64,000 nucleotides of DNA from Microbacterium murale. GTDB taxonomy: Bacteria; Actinomycetota; Actinomycetes; Actinomycetales; Microbacteriaceae. Location of the stretch: assembly GCF_014635185.1 (NCBI RefSeq), contig NZ_BMCM01000005.1:124001-188000 (forward strand). Direction: 5' to 3'. Shown here one piece after another: positions 25,225 to 39,269 of this stretch. The notes beneath the pieces are model-generated. The model did no database searches and was not told the origin of the DNA. It saw only the letters and a list, made by a program, of their open reading frames with translations. The number at the start of each line of letters is the position of its first letter. Position 1 is the first letter of the stretch. The position numbers and the translations under genes are program-made.

Positions 25225-26016
25225 TTACACTCCGACGTGCTTTTCGAACCGGATGATCGCGGCGAAGTCGTCGACGACGAGGCTCGCGCCGCCGACCAGC
25301 GCGCCGTCCACGTCGGGCTCACGCATGAAGCTGGCGATGTTCGCCGCCTTCACCGATCCGCCGTAGAGGATGCGGGTGCGCGCAGCGGCATCCTCATCGA
25401 GCGACTTCGCGAGAACTGCGCGGAGGGCAGCACAGACATCCTGCGCCTGCTGCGGAGTCGCGGCCTGGCCTGATCCGATCGCCCACACGGGCTCATAGGC
25501 GACGACGATGTCAGCGGAAGCCGGAACACCCTTCAACGCCGCCTCCAGCTGGCCCGCGGGCACAGCGCTCGCGCCGAACTTCTCCAGATCCTCCGCAGTC
25601 TCGCCCACGCAGATCACCGGCACGAGGCCGTGCTTGAGCGCCGCCTGCACCTTGCCTGCCACGACGTCGTCCGACTCGGCGTGGTACTCGCGACGCTCGG
25701 AGTGGCCGATGATGACGTATTTGGCGTCGAGCTTCGCGAGGAATGCGCCCGAGACCTCACCGGTGTATGCACCGGAATCGTGCGCCGAGACATCCTGCGC
25801 ACCGAGCGCGAACGGGATCTTGTCCGCGTCGATCAGCGTCTGCACGCTGCGGATGTCGGTGAACGGCGGGAAGACCGCCACCTCGACAGAGCCGTCCTCG
25901 TGCTTGGCGTCCTTGAGCGCCCAGTGCAGCTTCTGCACGAACGCGACCGCCTGCAGGTGGTCGAGATTCATCTTCCAGTTGCCCGCGATCAGCGGGGTAC
26001 GGGTCGCTATGCCCAT
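25225..26016 (-). CDS. tpiA: Triose-phosphate isomerase
   Basis: Interconverts dihydroxyacetone phosphate and glyceraldehyde-3-phosphate; 263 aa. Active-site residues are visible: Lys in GNWKMN, His in [11 protein letters not shown], Glu in [13 protein letters not shown], and the phosphate loop [10 protein letters not shown]. The ATG lies inside the end of pgk (10-base overlap) with GGAGGT 6 bases upstream, so the start is well supported. It is the last gene of the gap-pgk-tpiA operon. Confidence 0.97.
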   Translation of the reverse strand: MGIATRTPLIAGNWKMNLDHLQAVAFVQKLHWALKDAKHEDGSVEVAVFPPFTDIRSVQTLIDADKIPFALGAQDVSAHDSGAYTGEVSGAFLAKLDAKYVIIGHSERREYHAESDDVVAGKVQAALKHGLVPVICVGETAEDLEKFGASAVPAGQLEAALKGVPASADIVVAYEPVWAIGSGQAATPQQAQDVCAALRAVLAKSLDEDAAARTRILYGGSVKAANIASFMREPDVDGALVGGASLVVDDFAAIIRFEKHVGV

Positions 26017-27221
26017 CCGAGCACCTCCAGGCCTGGTAGCTTCTTGCCCTCGAGGAACTCGAGGCTTGCGCCTCCGCCCGTCGAGATGTGACCGAACTGG
26101 TCGTCAGCGAAGCCGAGCTGGCGCACGGCGGCCGCTGAGTCACCGCCGCCGACGACTCCGAGGCCGTCGACCTCGGTGAGCGCCTGTGCGACGGCCTTGG
26201 TTCCTGCGGCGAACGCCGGGAACTCGAACACACCCATCGGGCCGTTCCAGAACACGGTCTTCGAGTCGCGGATCGCGTCGGCGAACGCCTTGGCGGTCTC
26301 CGGCCCGATGTCGAGTCCGATGCCGGATGCTCCGAACGCGGTCTGCTCGATGGCATCCGCCGCCGTCACCTCCTGCGCAGCATCCGCCGAGAAGGACTCA
26401 GCCACGACGACGTCGGCGGGCAGCACGATCTCGACGCCGCGCTCGGCGGCCTCGGCGATGTAGCCGCGCACTGTGTCGAGCTGGTCCTCTTCGAGGAGGC
26501 TAGCGCCCACAGCATGCCCCTGCGCCTTCAGGAATGTGAACAGCATCCCTCCGCCGACGAGGATACGATCCACGCGCGGCAGCAGGTGCGAGATCACACC
26601 GAGCTTGTCACTCACCTTCGAACCACCGAGGACGACCGTGTACGGACGCTCGGGGTTCTCGGTGAGACGGTCGAGCACATCCAACTCGGTCGCGATGAGC
26701 AAGCCGGCCGCGGACGGCAGCAGCTCGGCGAGCTCGTACACGCTCGCCTGCTTGCGGTGCACGACACCGAAGCCGTCGGAGACCAGAGCATCACCCAGTT
26801 CCGCGAGTTCCGATGCGAACGACTTGCGCACCGCGTCATCCTTCGCGGTCTCCCCCGCGTTGAAACGCAGGTTCTCGAGCACGACGACGCCGCCGTCCTC
26901 AAGGGAGGCCACAGCCTCCATCGCCGACTCGCCGACGGTGTCGCGCGCGAACGCGACCGGCTTGCCGAGCAGCTCGGACAGTCGCTGTGCGACCGGCCCG
27001 AGACTGTACTGCGGGTCTGGCGCCCCGTCAGGGCGACCGAGGTGCGAGCACACGATCACGCGTGCACCGGCGTTGATGAGGGCGTTCAGAGTCGGCAGCG
27101 AAGCGCGCACACGCCCATCGTCCGTTATGACGCCGTCCTTCAGGGGGACGTTCAGGTCACAACGGACGATGACGCGCTTGCCTTCGAGCGAACCCAGCGA
27201 ATCCAGGGTGCGCAGAGTCAT
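26007..27221 (-). CDS. pgk: Phosphoglycerate kinase
   Basis: Makes ATP from 1,3-bisphosphoglycerate in glycolysis; 404 aa, standard length. N-terminal substrate-binding signature [22 protein letters not shown], the central KVSDKLGVI, and the C-terminal nucleotide-site [13 protein letters not shown] are all recognisable. The ATG is 8 bases after the gap stop and the 3' end overlaps tpiA. Confidence 0.97.
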   Translation of the reverse strand: MTLRTLDSLGSLEGKRVIVRCDLNVPLKDGVITDDGRVRASLPTLNALINAGARVIVCSHLGRPDGAPDPQYSLGPVAQRLSELLGKPVAFARDTVGESAMEAVASLEDGGVVVLENLRFNAGETAKDDAVRKSFASELAELGDALVSDGFGVVHRKQASVYELAELLPSAAGLLIATELDVLDRLTENPERPYTVVLGGSKVSDKLGVISHLLPRVDRILVGGGMLFTFLKAQGHAVGASLLEEDQLDTVRGYIAEAAERGVEIVLPADVVVAESFSADAAQEVTAADAIEQTAFGASGIGLDIGPETAKAFADAIRDSKTVFWNGPMGVFEFPAFAAGTKAVAQALTEVDGLGVVGGGDSAAAVRQLGFADDQFGHISTGGGASLEFLEGKKLPGLEVLGWA

Positions 27222-27228
27222 GACGAGC

Positions 27229-28239
<1,011 letters not shown>

Positions 28240-28300
28240 TCAGGTCTCCTGTGTTTCTCGTGCGCTCTTGCGCGTTATCAATAGAGAATTCGTGGACGAC

Positions 28301-28334
28301 GGCGTCCCGACGGGTTGTTGTCCGTCGGGACGCC
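28301..28334 (-). terminator. Hairpin terminator after sodA
   Basis: GGCGTCCCGACGG (28301-28313) pairs perfectly with CCGTCGGGACGCC (28322-28334) around an 8-base loop. It lies 9 bases past the sodA stop. Confidence 0.8.
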
Positions 28335-28342
28335 CGTCTTGA

Positions 28343-28969
28343 TTACGACAGTACCAGCAGGCCGTTCGTCTGCTTGCGGGCGACGTCGAGACGCTGTGCC
28401 ACGTTCTGCCAGTCGGCGATGTTCCACACTGCCTTGACGTAGTCGGCCTTGACGTTGAGGTAGTCGAGGTAGAAGGCGTGCTCCCACATGTCGAGCTGGA
28501 AGATCGGGATCGTGCCCTGTGCGGTGTTGGACTGCTGGTCGAACAGCTGCTGGATGATCAGGCGCTGGCCGATCGAGTCCCAGCTCAGCACTGCCCATCC
28601 GGATCCCTGGATACCGGTGGCCGCCGCGGTGAAGTGCGCCTGGAACTTCTCGAACGAGCCGAAGTACTCGTCGATGGCAGCCTGCAACTCGCCCTCGGGC
28701 TGACCGCCGCCGTTCGGCGAGAGGTTGGTCCAGAAGATCGAGTGGTTGACGTGGCCGCCGAGGTTGAACGCGAGGTCCTTCTCGAGCTTGTTCACGTTCG
28801 CGAGGTTGCCACTGTCGCGGGCCTCGGCGAGACCCTCGAGCGCGGCGTTCGCGCCGGTGACATATGCCTGGTGATGCTTGTCATGGTGCAGTTCCATGAT
28901 CTTTCCGCTGATGTGCGGCTCGAGCGCTGCGAAGTCGTAGGGAAGGTCGGGGAGCGTGTAGATCGCCAT
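28343..28969 (-). CDS. sodA: Superoxide dismutase, Fe/Mn type
   Basis: Converts superoxide to hydrogen peroxide and oxygen; 208 aa, cytoplasmic-type with no signal peptide. Metal ligands and family motifs are visible: PHISGKIMELHHDKHHQAYV, GGHVNHSIFW, and DMWEHAFYLDYLNVKADYV. It is probably Mn-dependent judging by the GGQPEG region, but metal choice is not certain. The frame allows an ATG five codons earlier (28984). The inner ATG gives the usual N-terminus MAIYTLPDLPYD. Confidence 0.95.
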   Translation of the reverse strand: MAIYTLPDLPYDFAALEPHISGKIMELHHDKHHQAYVTGANAALEGLAEARDSGNLANVNKLEKDLAFNLGGHVNHSIFWTNLSPNGGGQPEGELQAAIDEYFGSFEKFQAHFTAAATGIQGSGWAVLSWDSIGQRLIIQQLFDQQSNTAQGTIPIFQLDMWEHAFYLDYLNVKADYVKAVWNIADWQNVAQRLDVARKQTNGLLVLS

Positions 28970-29118
28970 GTCGATATCATCCAATCCGCGCCGCGCCGCG
29001 GCGCTTGTCGGTCCCTCGCACCACCCGTATGCGGTGCGGAGCAGACTTTTTCATCCTACTGACGTCAACGGTGCAGCGGTGCGGATCCTTCCTCGGATGA
29101 CGAGAAAAGACGCCGTCG

Positions 29119-30096
29119 TCAGACGTCGAGGCCTGCGGGCACGGCATCCTCGGTGCTGGGAATGCCGTCCTGCTGCGCGCGCTTGTCCGCCATCGCCAGA
29201 AGACGACGGATGCGTCCTGCGACAGCATCCTTCGTGAGAGGCGGATCGGCATGGTGACCGAGCTCGTCGAGGCTCGCGTCGCGGTGCGCGAGACGCAGCT
29301 CGCCCGCGACGCGCAGGTGGTCGGGCACATCCTCGGCGAGGATCTCGAGCGCACGCTCGACCCTGGCGCACGCGGCGACGGCCGCCTGCGCTGACCGACG
29401 CAGATTCGCGTCGTCGAAGTTCACGAGTCGGTTGACGCCGGCGCGCACCTCGCGGCGCTGGCGCATCTCCTCCCAGGCGGCTGCGGTCTTCTGAGCACCC
29501 ATCTGACTGAGGATCGATCGGATCGCCTCGCCCTCGCGCACGACGACGCGCGGCAGACCACGCACCTCCCGCGCCTTGGCCGCGACGCCGAGCCGGTGCG
29601 CTGCGCCGACCAGGGCCATCGCGGCCTCGGAGGTCGGGCAGGAGACCTCGAGCATCGCCGAGCGGCCAGGCTCCGAGAGCGAACCGGCGGCGAGGAACGC
29701 ACCGCGCCAGAGGCCGGCGATCTCTTCGCGGGATCCGGTCGTCAGCCGGTTGGGGAGCCCGCGCACGGGTCGACGGCGCTGATCGAGCAGTCCGGTCTGG
29801 CGTGCGAGCGTCTCGCCTGCGGCGATCACGCGCACGGCGTAGCGCGCCCCATCGTGCGAGCTCGCGGACTGCACCTGGGCGATCTCCGGGCGAACCCCGT
29901 AGATCTCGGCGAGATCGCGGGCGACGCGACGAGCCAGGAGATCAGCGTCGACCTCAGCCTCGACAGCGACACGACCGGCGATCGAGTGGAGCCCACCGGC
30001 GAACCGGAGGATTGCGGTGACTTCCGCTACGCGCACCGTCGGGGGTGCGTTGCGGATGCTGACGAGCTCAGCCTTGACGTCGGTGGTTAGTGCCAC
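29119..30096 (-). CDS. whiA: DNA-binding protein WhiA
   Basis: Actinobacterial regulator with an N-terminal degenerate LAGLIDADG-like domain and a C-terminal helix-turn-helix; 325 aa. [14 protein letters not shown] and LRFAGGLH match the WhiA start. The C-terminal DNA-binding part includes [20 protein letters not shown] with [18 protein letters not shown]. In Streptomyces it controls sporulation division; in non-sporulating relatives it is linked to division and nucleoid genes. GTG start with AAGGAG upstream. It follows rapZ by 70 bases; yvcK, usually found between these two, is absent here. Confidence 0.95.
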   Translation of the reverse strand: MALTTDVKAELVSIRNAPPTVRVAEVTAILRFAGGLHSIAGRVAVEAEVDADLLARRVARDLAEIYGVRPEIAQVQSASSHDGARYAVRVIAAGETLARQTGLLDQRRRPVRGLPNRLTTGSREEIAGLWRGAFLAAGSLSEPGRSAMLEVSCPTSEAAMALVGAAHRLGVAAKAREVRGLPRVVVREGEAIRSILSQMGAQKTAAAWEEMRQRREVRAGVNRLVNFDDANLRRSAQAAVAACARVERALEILAEDVPDHLRVAGELRLAHRDASLDELGHHADPPLTKDAVAGRIRRLLAMADKRAQQDGIPSTEDAVPAGLDV

Positions 30097-30166
30097 GGGA
30101 CTCCTTGTAAAGCGTCATGCGCCGGATCGCGACGCAAAGGAACAGTTTACCGGGCGCCGCGCCGTT

Positions 30167-31039
30167 CTATTCGCGGCCGAGGTCTCGGTGACGGACATTG
30201 ATCGCGACACCGGGAATCGAGGCGAGGCGCTTCGCGAGTTCCTCCGCCGTCGCCACGGAGCGATGCTTGCCCCCGGTGCAGCCGACCGCGACGGTCGAAT
30301 GCCCCTTGTTCTCGCGCTGATAGCCCTCCAGCACCGGAACCAGCGCCGCGGCGTATGCATCCAGGAACTCCGTGGCGCCTTCACGGGAGAGCACGTAGTC
30401 GCGCACCGGCGCATCCTGGCCGGTGAGACCACGCAGGTCGTCGTTCCAGAACGGGTTCGGCAGGAAGCGCATGTCGGCGACGAGGTCGACATCCGTCGGC
30501 AGACCGTACTTGAACCCGAAGCTCAGGATCGTCAGGCGGTGCCGCGCCGCTCCCTCATCGGAGAAGGCTTCGAACACCTGCGTCGCCAGTTGGTGGATGT
30601 TCAGTTCCGACGTGTCGATGACGATGTCGGCCGCCTCGCGCACCAGCGTCAGACGCGATCGCTCCAGCCGGATGCCGTCGAGCAGCGTGCCGTCCTCCTG
30701 CAGGGGGTGCGGTCGCCTCACCGACTCGAACCGTCGCACGAGCACGTCATCTGATGCGTCGAGGAACACGACGCGAACACTGCCGCGAGAGCGGAGCGCG
30801 CGCGCCACCTCGGGGAAGTCATTGAACAGGTTGCGACCCCGCACATCGACGACCGCCGCGACCTTGGGCAGGGCTCCCCCGCCGAGATCAGTGAGATCGA
30901 GCAGCGGGCGCAGCATCTGCGGCGGGAGGTTGTCGACGACATACCAGCCGAGGTCCTCAAGGGCATTCGCCACGGTGGAGCGCCCTGCACCGGACATGCC
31001 GGTGACGATGAGGAACTCGTTCTTCTCCTCGGCAGTCAT
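30167..31039 (-). CDS. rapZ: RapZ/YvcJ family nucleotide-binding protein
   Basis: P-loop ATP/GTP-binding protein, 290 aa. The Walker A-like motif GMSGAGRST (residues 14-22) has Arg where Lys is usual, as in several actinobacterial members. Walker B-like region YVVDNLPPQML and the C-terminal GCTGGKHRSVATAEELAKRL of the RapZ domain are conserved. In E. coli RapZ guides RNase E to the GlmZ small RNA; that system is not expected here, and the actinobacterial role is not established. It starts 48 bases after uvrC. Confidence 0.93.
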   Translation of the reverse strand: MTAEEKNEFLIVTGMSGAGRSTVANALEDLGWYVVDNLPPQMLRPLLDLTDLGGGALPKVAAVVDVRGRNLFNDFPEVARALRSRGSVRVVFLDASDDVLVRRFESVRRPHPLQEDGTLLDGIRLERSRLTLVREAADIVIDTSELNIHQLATQVFEAFSDEGAARHRLTILSFGFKYGLPTDVDLVADMRFLPNPFWNDDLRGLTGQDAPVRDYVLSREGATEFLDAYAAALVPVLEGYQRENKGHSTVAVGCTGGKHRSVATAEELAKRLASIPGVAINVRHRDLGRE

Positions 31040-31087
31040 CGACGGTTCCTCTCGCTGTGAAGATCAGCTTTCGCTGTGAAGACCAGC

Positions 31088-32991
31088 CTATCGAGTCGCG
31101 AGGTGCGTGTGGATGCTCTGGGCGAGGGCCGGACCGATGCCTTGCACCTGCAGGATCTCCTCAAAGCTCGCTTCGCGCAGCGCCGTCACCGATCCGAAGT
31201 GCTTCAGCAGGACTTTGATGCGCGACGCACCGAGCCCCGGCACCTCTTCCAGCACCGTCGTGATGCCGCGCTTGCGACGCTTGCGCTGATGAATGATCGC
31301 GAATCGGTGCGCCTCGTCGCGCAGGCGCTGCAAAAGGTAGAGCGCCTCGCTGGTGCGGGGCAGGATGACCGGGAAGTCCTCGCCAGGCAGCCACACCTCT
31401 TCCAGCCGCTTGGCGATACCGCACAGACCGATCTCGGTGTGCCCGGCATCGCGAAGGGCACGCGCCGCCGCCTCGACCTGAGGCTTGCCGCCATCGACCA
31501 GCAGCAGCTGAGGCGGATACGAGAAGCGCGGTTTCTTGCGGGCGGGGGCCACGACCTCCTCGCTGTCGGAGAGCGAGTCAGGGAGAAGGTCCACAACCGG
31601 GTCCTCTTCCGGCCGGTCAAGGTAGGCCAGGCGCCGCATGAGTACCTGGTACATCGAATCCGTGTCGTCGGTGGTCTCAGCGATGTTGAAGGAGCGGTAT
31701 TGGTCCTTGCGCGGCAGCCCGTCTTCGAACACGACCATGGAGGCGACGACATTCGTGCCGCCGAGATGCGAGATGTCGAAGCACTCGATGCGCAGCGGTG
31801 CCGTCTCGAGGCCGAGTGCATCCTGCAGATCGGTGAGGGCCTGCGTGCGGGCGACGTAGTCGCTCGTGCGACGCGTCTTGTGACGGATGAGGGCCTGCGT
31901 CGCATTGAGGGTCGCGTTTCGCATGAGCTCAGCGCGCTGACCACGCTGGGCGACGGCGATCTCGACCTTGCGTCCACGCCTCTCACGCAGCCACAACTCG
32001 AGCTCCGCGGCGTCGTCGGGCAGCGAGGGCACCAGGATGCGGCGGGGCACATCCACGCCGTCACCATAGGTGCGCTGCAGCACCTGCTCGACGAGGTCGG
32101 CTCCGGAGATGTCGATCTCCTTCTCGATCGTCGTGGCGCGCACGCCGCGCACGCGGCCTCCGCGGATCACGAAATGCTGCACAGTCGCCGCCAGCTCGTC
32201 TTCGGCGATGCCGAACAGGTCGGCATCCTCGTCGGATGGAAGCACCAGCGAGCTCTTGCCCAGCACGGCCTCGATCGATGCGAGCTGGTCACGGTATTTC
32301 GCGGCCGCCTCGTAGTCCATAGCGGCGGATGCTGACAGCATCCGCTTCGTGAGCTCCTTCGTGAAGCGCTCGTCGCCGCCGGCCATGAACGCGATGAAAT
32401 CGTCGACCATCGCGCGATGCTCTTCGATCGTCACCTTCATCGAGCACGGCCCGCCGCACTTGCCGATCTGGCCGGGGAAGCACGGCCGCCCCGTCGCCAT
32501 CGCACGCTTGTAGCTCGCATCGCTGCAGGTGCGGATCGGGAAGGCCTTGATCATCAGATCGATGGTCTCGTGCACCGCCCACACCTTCGGATACGGGCCG
32601 AAGTACCGCGCTCGGGGGATCTTGTGATTCCGAGTGACGATCACGCGCGGCGCCTCATCACCCAGCGTCACAGCCATGAACGGGTACGACTTGTCGTCCT
32701 TGTAGCGCACGTTGAACGGCGGATCGTATTCCTTGATCCACATGTACTCCAGCTGCAGCGAATCGACGTCGGTCGGGACGACGGTCCACTCCACGGACGA
32801 CGCGGTCGTGACCATCCGCCTGGTGCGCTCGTGAAGGGTGCGCAGCGGCGCGAAGTAGTTCGAGAGCCGCTGGCGCAGGTTCTTCGCCTTGCCGACGTAC
32901 AGCACGCGCCCCTCGGCATCCCGGAAGCGATACACACCGGGATCTGTCGGGATCTCGCCCTGCGAGGGCTTGTACGGAAGGACGTCGGCCA

Positions 32992-32995
<4 letters not shown>
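31088..32995 (-). CDS. uvrC: Excinuclease ABC subunit UvrC
   Basis: Nuclease subunit of nucleotide excision repair, making both incisions; 635 aa. GIY-YIG-type N-terminal domain ([20 protein letters not shown]), Cys-rich [13 protein letters not shown], the UVR motif region, the RNase H-like C-terminal nuclease ([20 protein letters not shown]) and terminal helix-hairpin-helix ([29 protein letters not shown]) are present. The ATG overlaps the uvrA stop (ATGATG), so either of two adjacent Mets could start it. It is translationally coupled to uvrA. Confidence 0.97.
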
Positions 32996-35880
<2,885 letters not shown>

Positions 35881-35886
35881 CGGACA

Positions 35887-35892
35887 AGTCTA
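35887..35892 (-). promoter_or_regulatory. Candidate -10 element of uvrA-uvrC-rapZ, leaderless
   Basis: On the minus strand TAGACT, 6 bases before the uvrA GTG. The lack of a ribosome-binding site in those 6 bases is the reason to suspect a leaderless transcript. No clear -35 is seen. Confidence 0.4.
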
Positions 35893-35981
35893 CGAGGGGC
35901 CACGGACATCGGCTCTGTATCGATGCTCAGGAACGGATTCCGCCGCGCCTCGCTCGAGTCCGCTCGGGCTCGGGTCGCATC

Positions 35982-36515
35982 TCACACGCGTTTCACCCGC
36001 ATCAGGAACAGCACCGCGAGTGCGGCGAGCGCGACGGCGCCCGCGATCGCCGCGCCTTCGACGGTGATGCCGCCGGATGAGGTTCTGCCGGACAGGAAGA
36101 TCAGCATCACGAGCAGGGTGAGCGGCTGCGCGACGAGCTGGACCAGCAGCAGACGTCGAAGCGTCGGCCGGAGAGCTGCGAGCACGACGCGGCCGCGCCA
36201 CGGTATGACGAGCATGAGCGAGGAGACGACGTGGATGATGTGCACGACGAGCACGGCGACCAGCGCACGCCAGATGCTCGGTTCGTGCATCACCATCCCG
36301 ACGGCCAGACATGCGATGGCCATCCATCCGCCGAACGTCTGCGGCAGGACGACTCCGAGCACGACTGCTGCGACGGCGGCGATCTGCCACCCGAGCACCG
36401 GGATCAGCAGCGCCGCGGCGACCGCGACGACCGCGACGAGTCCGAGTCGCAGGATCACCGCGGGAACGGCCGCACCGGTGCGGATCCAGTCGTTCCTCCG
36501 CAGGAGTGACTTCAT
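35982..36515 (-). CDS. Multi-pass membrane protein of the MoxR/DUF58 cluster
   Basis: 177 aa, unrecognised. About five hydrophobic segments: residues 13-40 ([20 protein letters not shown]), 42-62, 68-95, 118-135 and 148-168. The chain ends in a basic RVKRV. The ATG overlaps the DUF58 gene stop by 4 bases (ATGA), making it the last gene of the cluster. Its tight coupling suggests that it works with the DUF58/MoxR proteins at the membrane; no catalytic motif is visible. Confidence 0.75.
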   Translation of the reverse strand: MKSLLRRNDWIRTGAAVPAVILRLGLVAVVAVAAALLIPVLGWQIAAVAAVVLGVVLPQTFGGWMAIACLAVGMVMHEPSIWRALVAVLVVHIIHVVSSLMLVIPWRGRVVLAALRPTLRRLLLVQLVAQPLTLLVMLIFLSGRTSSGGITVEGAAIAGAVALAALAVLFLMRVKRV

Positions 36516-37774
36516 CGTCTGGACCTCGCCGTCTCTCGCATGACGGCGGCGGCATCGTCCCGCCAGGCGACCGTGTCGACCCCCGCGCCGCGGAGGTCGT
36601 GCAGCACATCCTCCCGCTCGGCGAGCACTGTGCGCAGCGCCACCTGCTGCTCCGTGCTCAATCGCGTGCGATCGAGTTCGGGGAGGATGTCGACGGCGAT
36701 CACGCGGTGTCCCGATGCCCGCCATGTCAGGGCGATGTCGGATGCTGCGCCGTCGAAGAACGTGGACAGTACGAAGATGACGGATCCGTGCGGGACCGGA
36801 GGCGTGCGTCGGAAGCGCACATCCTCACCAGCCTGTCCGGTGGCTGCGATCGCGGCATCGATCCGCGCGAGATGGCGGGCTCCTGCCCCGCTGCGGATGG
36901 AGCGTCCGCCGTGCACGAGGACATGCAGCGCGATCCGGTCACCGGCGTCGACCGCGGCCGCCGCGATCGAACGGGCAGCCTGACGGGCGAGATCGAGTGA
37001 GGTCACACCGCTGCGCTCCAGATCACCGCTCCCCCACGTCGCCACGACGGCTCCGAGCTCGTCCGCGGTGTCCATGGCGACGACCACGGAGGCGTCGCTC
37101 AAGGTGTTCGTGCGCCGCACGAGCAGGTCACCAGGGCGACGCGCCATGCGTGCGGTGGCCCGCCAGTCCACGCGCCGCAGCTCGTCGCCTGGGACGAACT
37201 GGTGGATGTCGCGGAAGTCGCCGCCCTGCCCCTGTCGTCGCCCCTCGTGATTGCCGTGCAAGCCGGCGAGACGTGGTGACAGCGGCAGCTGGGGCAGAGG
37301 CTGGCCGATCGCGGCGATGTTACGCACCACCTGGACCGGAGGTGCGGCCCTGCCGAGGAGGGTCGCGTCAGCGGAGACTCCCCGGGCGGACGCCTTCACC
37401 GCAGTCACCGGACCGGAATGCAGCGTGCGGCTGATCGATACGATCTCAGCGCCGTTCACCGGAACGAGCAGCCGGCGCGTCCGCCGCCCGGACTGCACGA
37501 TCACGAGTTCCGCCGCCTCGGCATCGCCGGTGACCGCGACCGTCGTGTGGACGGTACCCTCCTCTGCAGCAGGGACCGGTGTCAGTTCGATGGCCACCGC
37601 GTCGTCGTTCGGGCGGCGAAACATCGTCGCGGCGGTGAGTATCGCCAACGGAAGTCCCATCGCGACGATGTCCGGTCGCGAGCCGATCAGACCGAGGGCC
37701 GCGAGCGCGACAGCACCGACGAAGCCGAGGACCAGGCCAGGACCCGCACGACGCCCCGCTGGGTCGACCGTCAC
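36512..37774 (-). CDS. DUF58 domain-containing membrane protein
   Basis: 420 aa. Two N-terminal hydrophobic segments (about 13-48) are followed by a beta-rich region and the DUF58 core: VPGDELRRVDWRATARMARR, the family's GDxxRxxDW motif. The rest resembles a von Willebrand A-like fold (VVVAMDTADELG; SVIFVLSTFFDG). The GTG start overlaps the MoxR stop by 4 bases (GTGA); an open frame continues upstream but lies antisense-free inside moxR and is rejected. MoxR-DUF58 pairs are thought to act in assembly or maturation of other proteins; the client here is unknown. Confidence 0.88.
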   Translation of the reverse strand: MTVDPAGRRAGPGLVLGFVGAVALAALGLIGSRPDIVAMGLPLAILTAATMFRRPNDDAVAIELTPVPAAEEGTVHTTVAVTGDAEAAELVIVQSGRRTRRLLVPVNGAEIVSISRTLHSGPVTAVKASARGVSADATLLGRAAPPVQVVRNIAAIGQPLPQLPLSPRLAGLHGNHEGRRQGQGGDFRDIHQFVPGDELRRVDWRATARMARRPGDLLVRRTNTLSDASVVVAMDTADELGAVVATWGSGDLERSGVTSLDLARQAARSIAAAAVDAGDRIALHVLVHGGRSIRSGAGARHLARIDAAIAATGQAGEDVRFRRTPPVPHGSVIFVLSTFFDGAASDIALTWRASGHRVIAVDILPELDRTRLSTEQQVALRTVLAEREDVLHDLRGAGVDTVAWRDDAAAVMRETARSRR

Positions 37775-38748
37775 GCCGCGGCACCCACCGTTGGCGGCAC
37801 CGGCACCTGACTGACGACGCCGGAGACCACCAGCGCGGAGTCGACGCCCTGCGCCCACGCCTGCGGCGTCAAGGTCAGGCGGTGCGCGAGCACGGGCACC
37901 GCGATCCGCTTGATGTCGTCGGGGCGTACGAACTCCCGACCATCGAGCGCGGCCAGGGCGCGTCCGAGCAGCATGAGGGCGAGCGAACCGCGCGGGGAGG
38001 CTCCGACTGCGACGTGCTGGGCGTTGCGAGTCGCGCGCGTGATCTCGACGCAGTACCTGACGATGTCGGCATCGACGTGGATCGCCTCGACGGCCTGCTG
38101 CACCTCGACGAGACGCGCAGCATCCAGAACCGGGGCGACGTGTGTCGCCTCCTGCCTGCGCAGCACACGGTTGAGGAGGATCTGCGCCTCGCCCGCGGCC
38201 TCCGGATATCCCACCGAGAGTCGCACCATGAAGCGATCGAGTTGCGCCTCCGGCAGTGCGTAGGTGCCCTCGTACTCGATGGGATTGGAGGTGGCGATGA
38301 CGTGGAAGGGTGCGGCGAGCGGGAAGCTGTTGCCCTCGACCGTGACCTGCCGCTCCGCCATCGCCTCGAGCATCGCCGACTGGGTCTTCGGAGTGGTGCG
38401 GTTGATCTCGTCGGCGAGGAGCAGCCCGGTGAAGATCGGGCCGGGACGGAACACGAATTCTCCCGAGTCGGGCGCGTACACATATGATCCGGTCACGTCT
38501 CCCGGCAGCATGTCCGGCGTGCACTGCAGGCGACGGAAGTCCAGCCCCAGGGCGGAAGCGAGGCTGCGCGCGGCGAGGGTCTTCCCGAGGCCAGGCACAT
38601 CCTCGAAGAGCACGTGACCGCCGGCGAGGATCGTCGCGAGCGCGATCTCGACGGGATCGTCCATTCCCACCACGGCCGTGCGAACCGCGGCGAGGATCCG
38701 CGCTCCCGTCTCGGCTATCGAGGTCGCGTCTGTCTCCTGCGTGGTCAT
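37771..38748 (-). CDS. MoxR family AAA+ ATPase
   Basis: Chaperone-like ATPase, 325 aa. Walker A VPGLGKT after GGHVLFEDVP, Walker B LLADEINRTTPKTQSAMLEA, sensor 1 VIATSNPIEYEGTYALPEAQ and the arginine finger in LDRFMVRL are all visible. The ATG at 38748 overlaps the stop of the preceding gene by 4 bases, which fixes the start. It is the central gene of a five-gene cluster with DUF4129, a small membrane protein, DUF58 and a terminal membrane protein. Confidence 0.93.
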   Translation of the reverse strand: MTTQETDATSIAETGARILAAVRTAVVGMDDPVEIALATILAGGHVLFEDVPGLGKTLAARSLASALGLDFRRLQCTPDMLPGDVTGSYVYAPDSGEFVFRPGPIFTGLLLADEINRTTPKTQSAMLEAMAERQVTVEGNSFPLAAPFHVIATSNPIEYEGTYALPEAQLDRFMVRLSVGYPEAAGEAQILLNRVLRRQEATHVAPVLDAARLVEVQQAVEAIHVDADIVRYCVEITRATRNAQHVAVGASPRGSLALMLLGRALAALDGREFVRPDDIKRIAVPVLAHRLTLTPQAWAQGVDSALVVSGVVSQVPVPPTVGAAA

Positions 38749-39269
38749 GGCTTCTCCTTGTTCGGCGAAGGGCTGGTCGGGTTCGGCGAAGGGCTGGTCG
38801 GGTTCGGCGAAGGGCTGGTCGGCGCAAGCCTGTCGATGGCGTCCAGGGCACGCTCGAGGTCGCTGCGTGTGGTGCCACGTCCCACCAGGCGCGCCCAGAC
38901 GCCTGAGCCCGCGAGCGCATCGATCCGGCCCATGTCTGCGGGATCTGTCACGTCGAGTCCGTGGCGCTGCAGCCGGTGTGCGAGGATCGCACGCACCCGG
39001 CGCGTGATGAGCTCGCCCGCCATGCCCGTGCTCGGATTCAGCGACCACGCCATTCGGGAGATCTCCGTACCCCGACGATCCGATTCGGGTGCGATCTCCG
39101 GGGCGTCCGCACGGGGATCATCCGGCATGACCAGCTGGGTGCACAGCACCAGGATGCCGACGAGCACAGCCCATGCGATCGCGAAGGCGAGTTCGACGCC
39201 GAGCAGACTGAAGGCGAGCATCGCGCAAGCGGCGACGACGAGCGAGATGATGACGCGCGCGCGGGTCAT
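38745..39269 (-). CDS. Membrane protein with C-terminal PTSPSPN repeats (MoxR cluster)
   Basis: 174 aa, unrecognised. Two N-terminal hydrophobic helices (about 5-24 and 26-48) lead into a soluble helical region with DRLAPTSPSPNPTSPSPN at the end, three PTSPSPN units, then KEKP. The ATG at 39269 is preferred over the one two codons earlier because it gives the 4-base ATGA overlap seen throughout this cluster. Its stop overlaps the moxR start. The Ser/Pro-rich tail is probably disordered and facing the cytoplasm. Confidence 0.75.
   Translation of the reverse strand: MTRARVIISLVVAACAMLAFSLLGVELAFAIAWAVLVGILVLCTQLVMPDDPRADAPEIAPESDRRGTEISRMAWSLNPSTGMAGELITRRVRAILAHRLQRHGLDVTDPADMGRIDALAGSGVWARLVGRGTTRSDLERALDAIDRLAPTSPSPNPTSPSPNPTSPSPNKEKP
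38760..38822. repeat. Three perfect 21-base tandem repeats inside a coding region
   Basis: The unit beginning GTTCGGCGAAGGGCTGGTCG is repeated three times without change (38760-38780, 38781-38801, 38802-38822). Being a multiple of three, it adds PTSPSPN units to the C-terminus of the minus-strand protein and keeps the frame. Perfect identity suggests recent expansion and likely copy-number variation between strains. Confidence 0.95.

Noticed and set aside
35881-35981. SOS (LexA) box for uvrA, also sought at 43203-43260 for uvrB
   Set aside because: No sequence close to the actinobacterial GAAC-N4-GTTC pattern was found in either region.
38760-38822. CRISPR-like array
   Set aside because: The three units are directly adjacent without spacers and are in-frame protein repeats.
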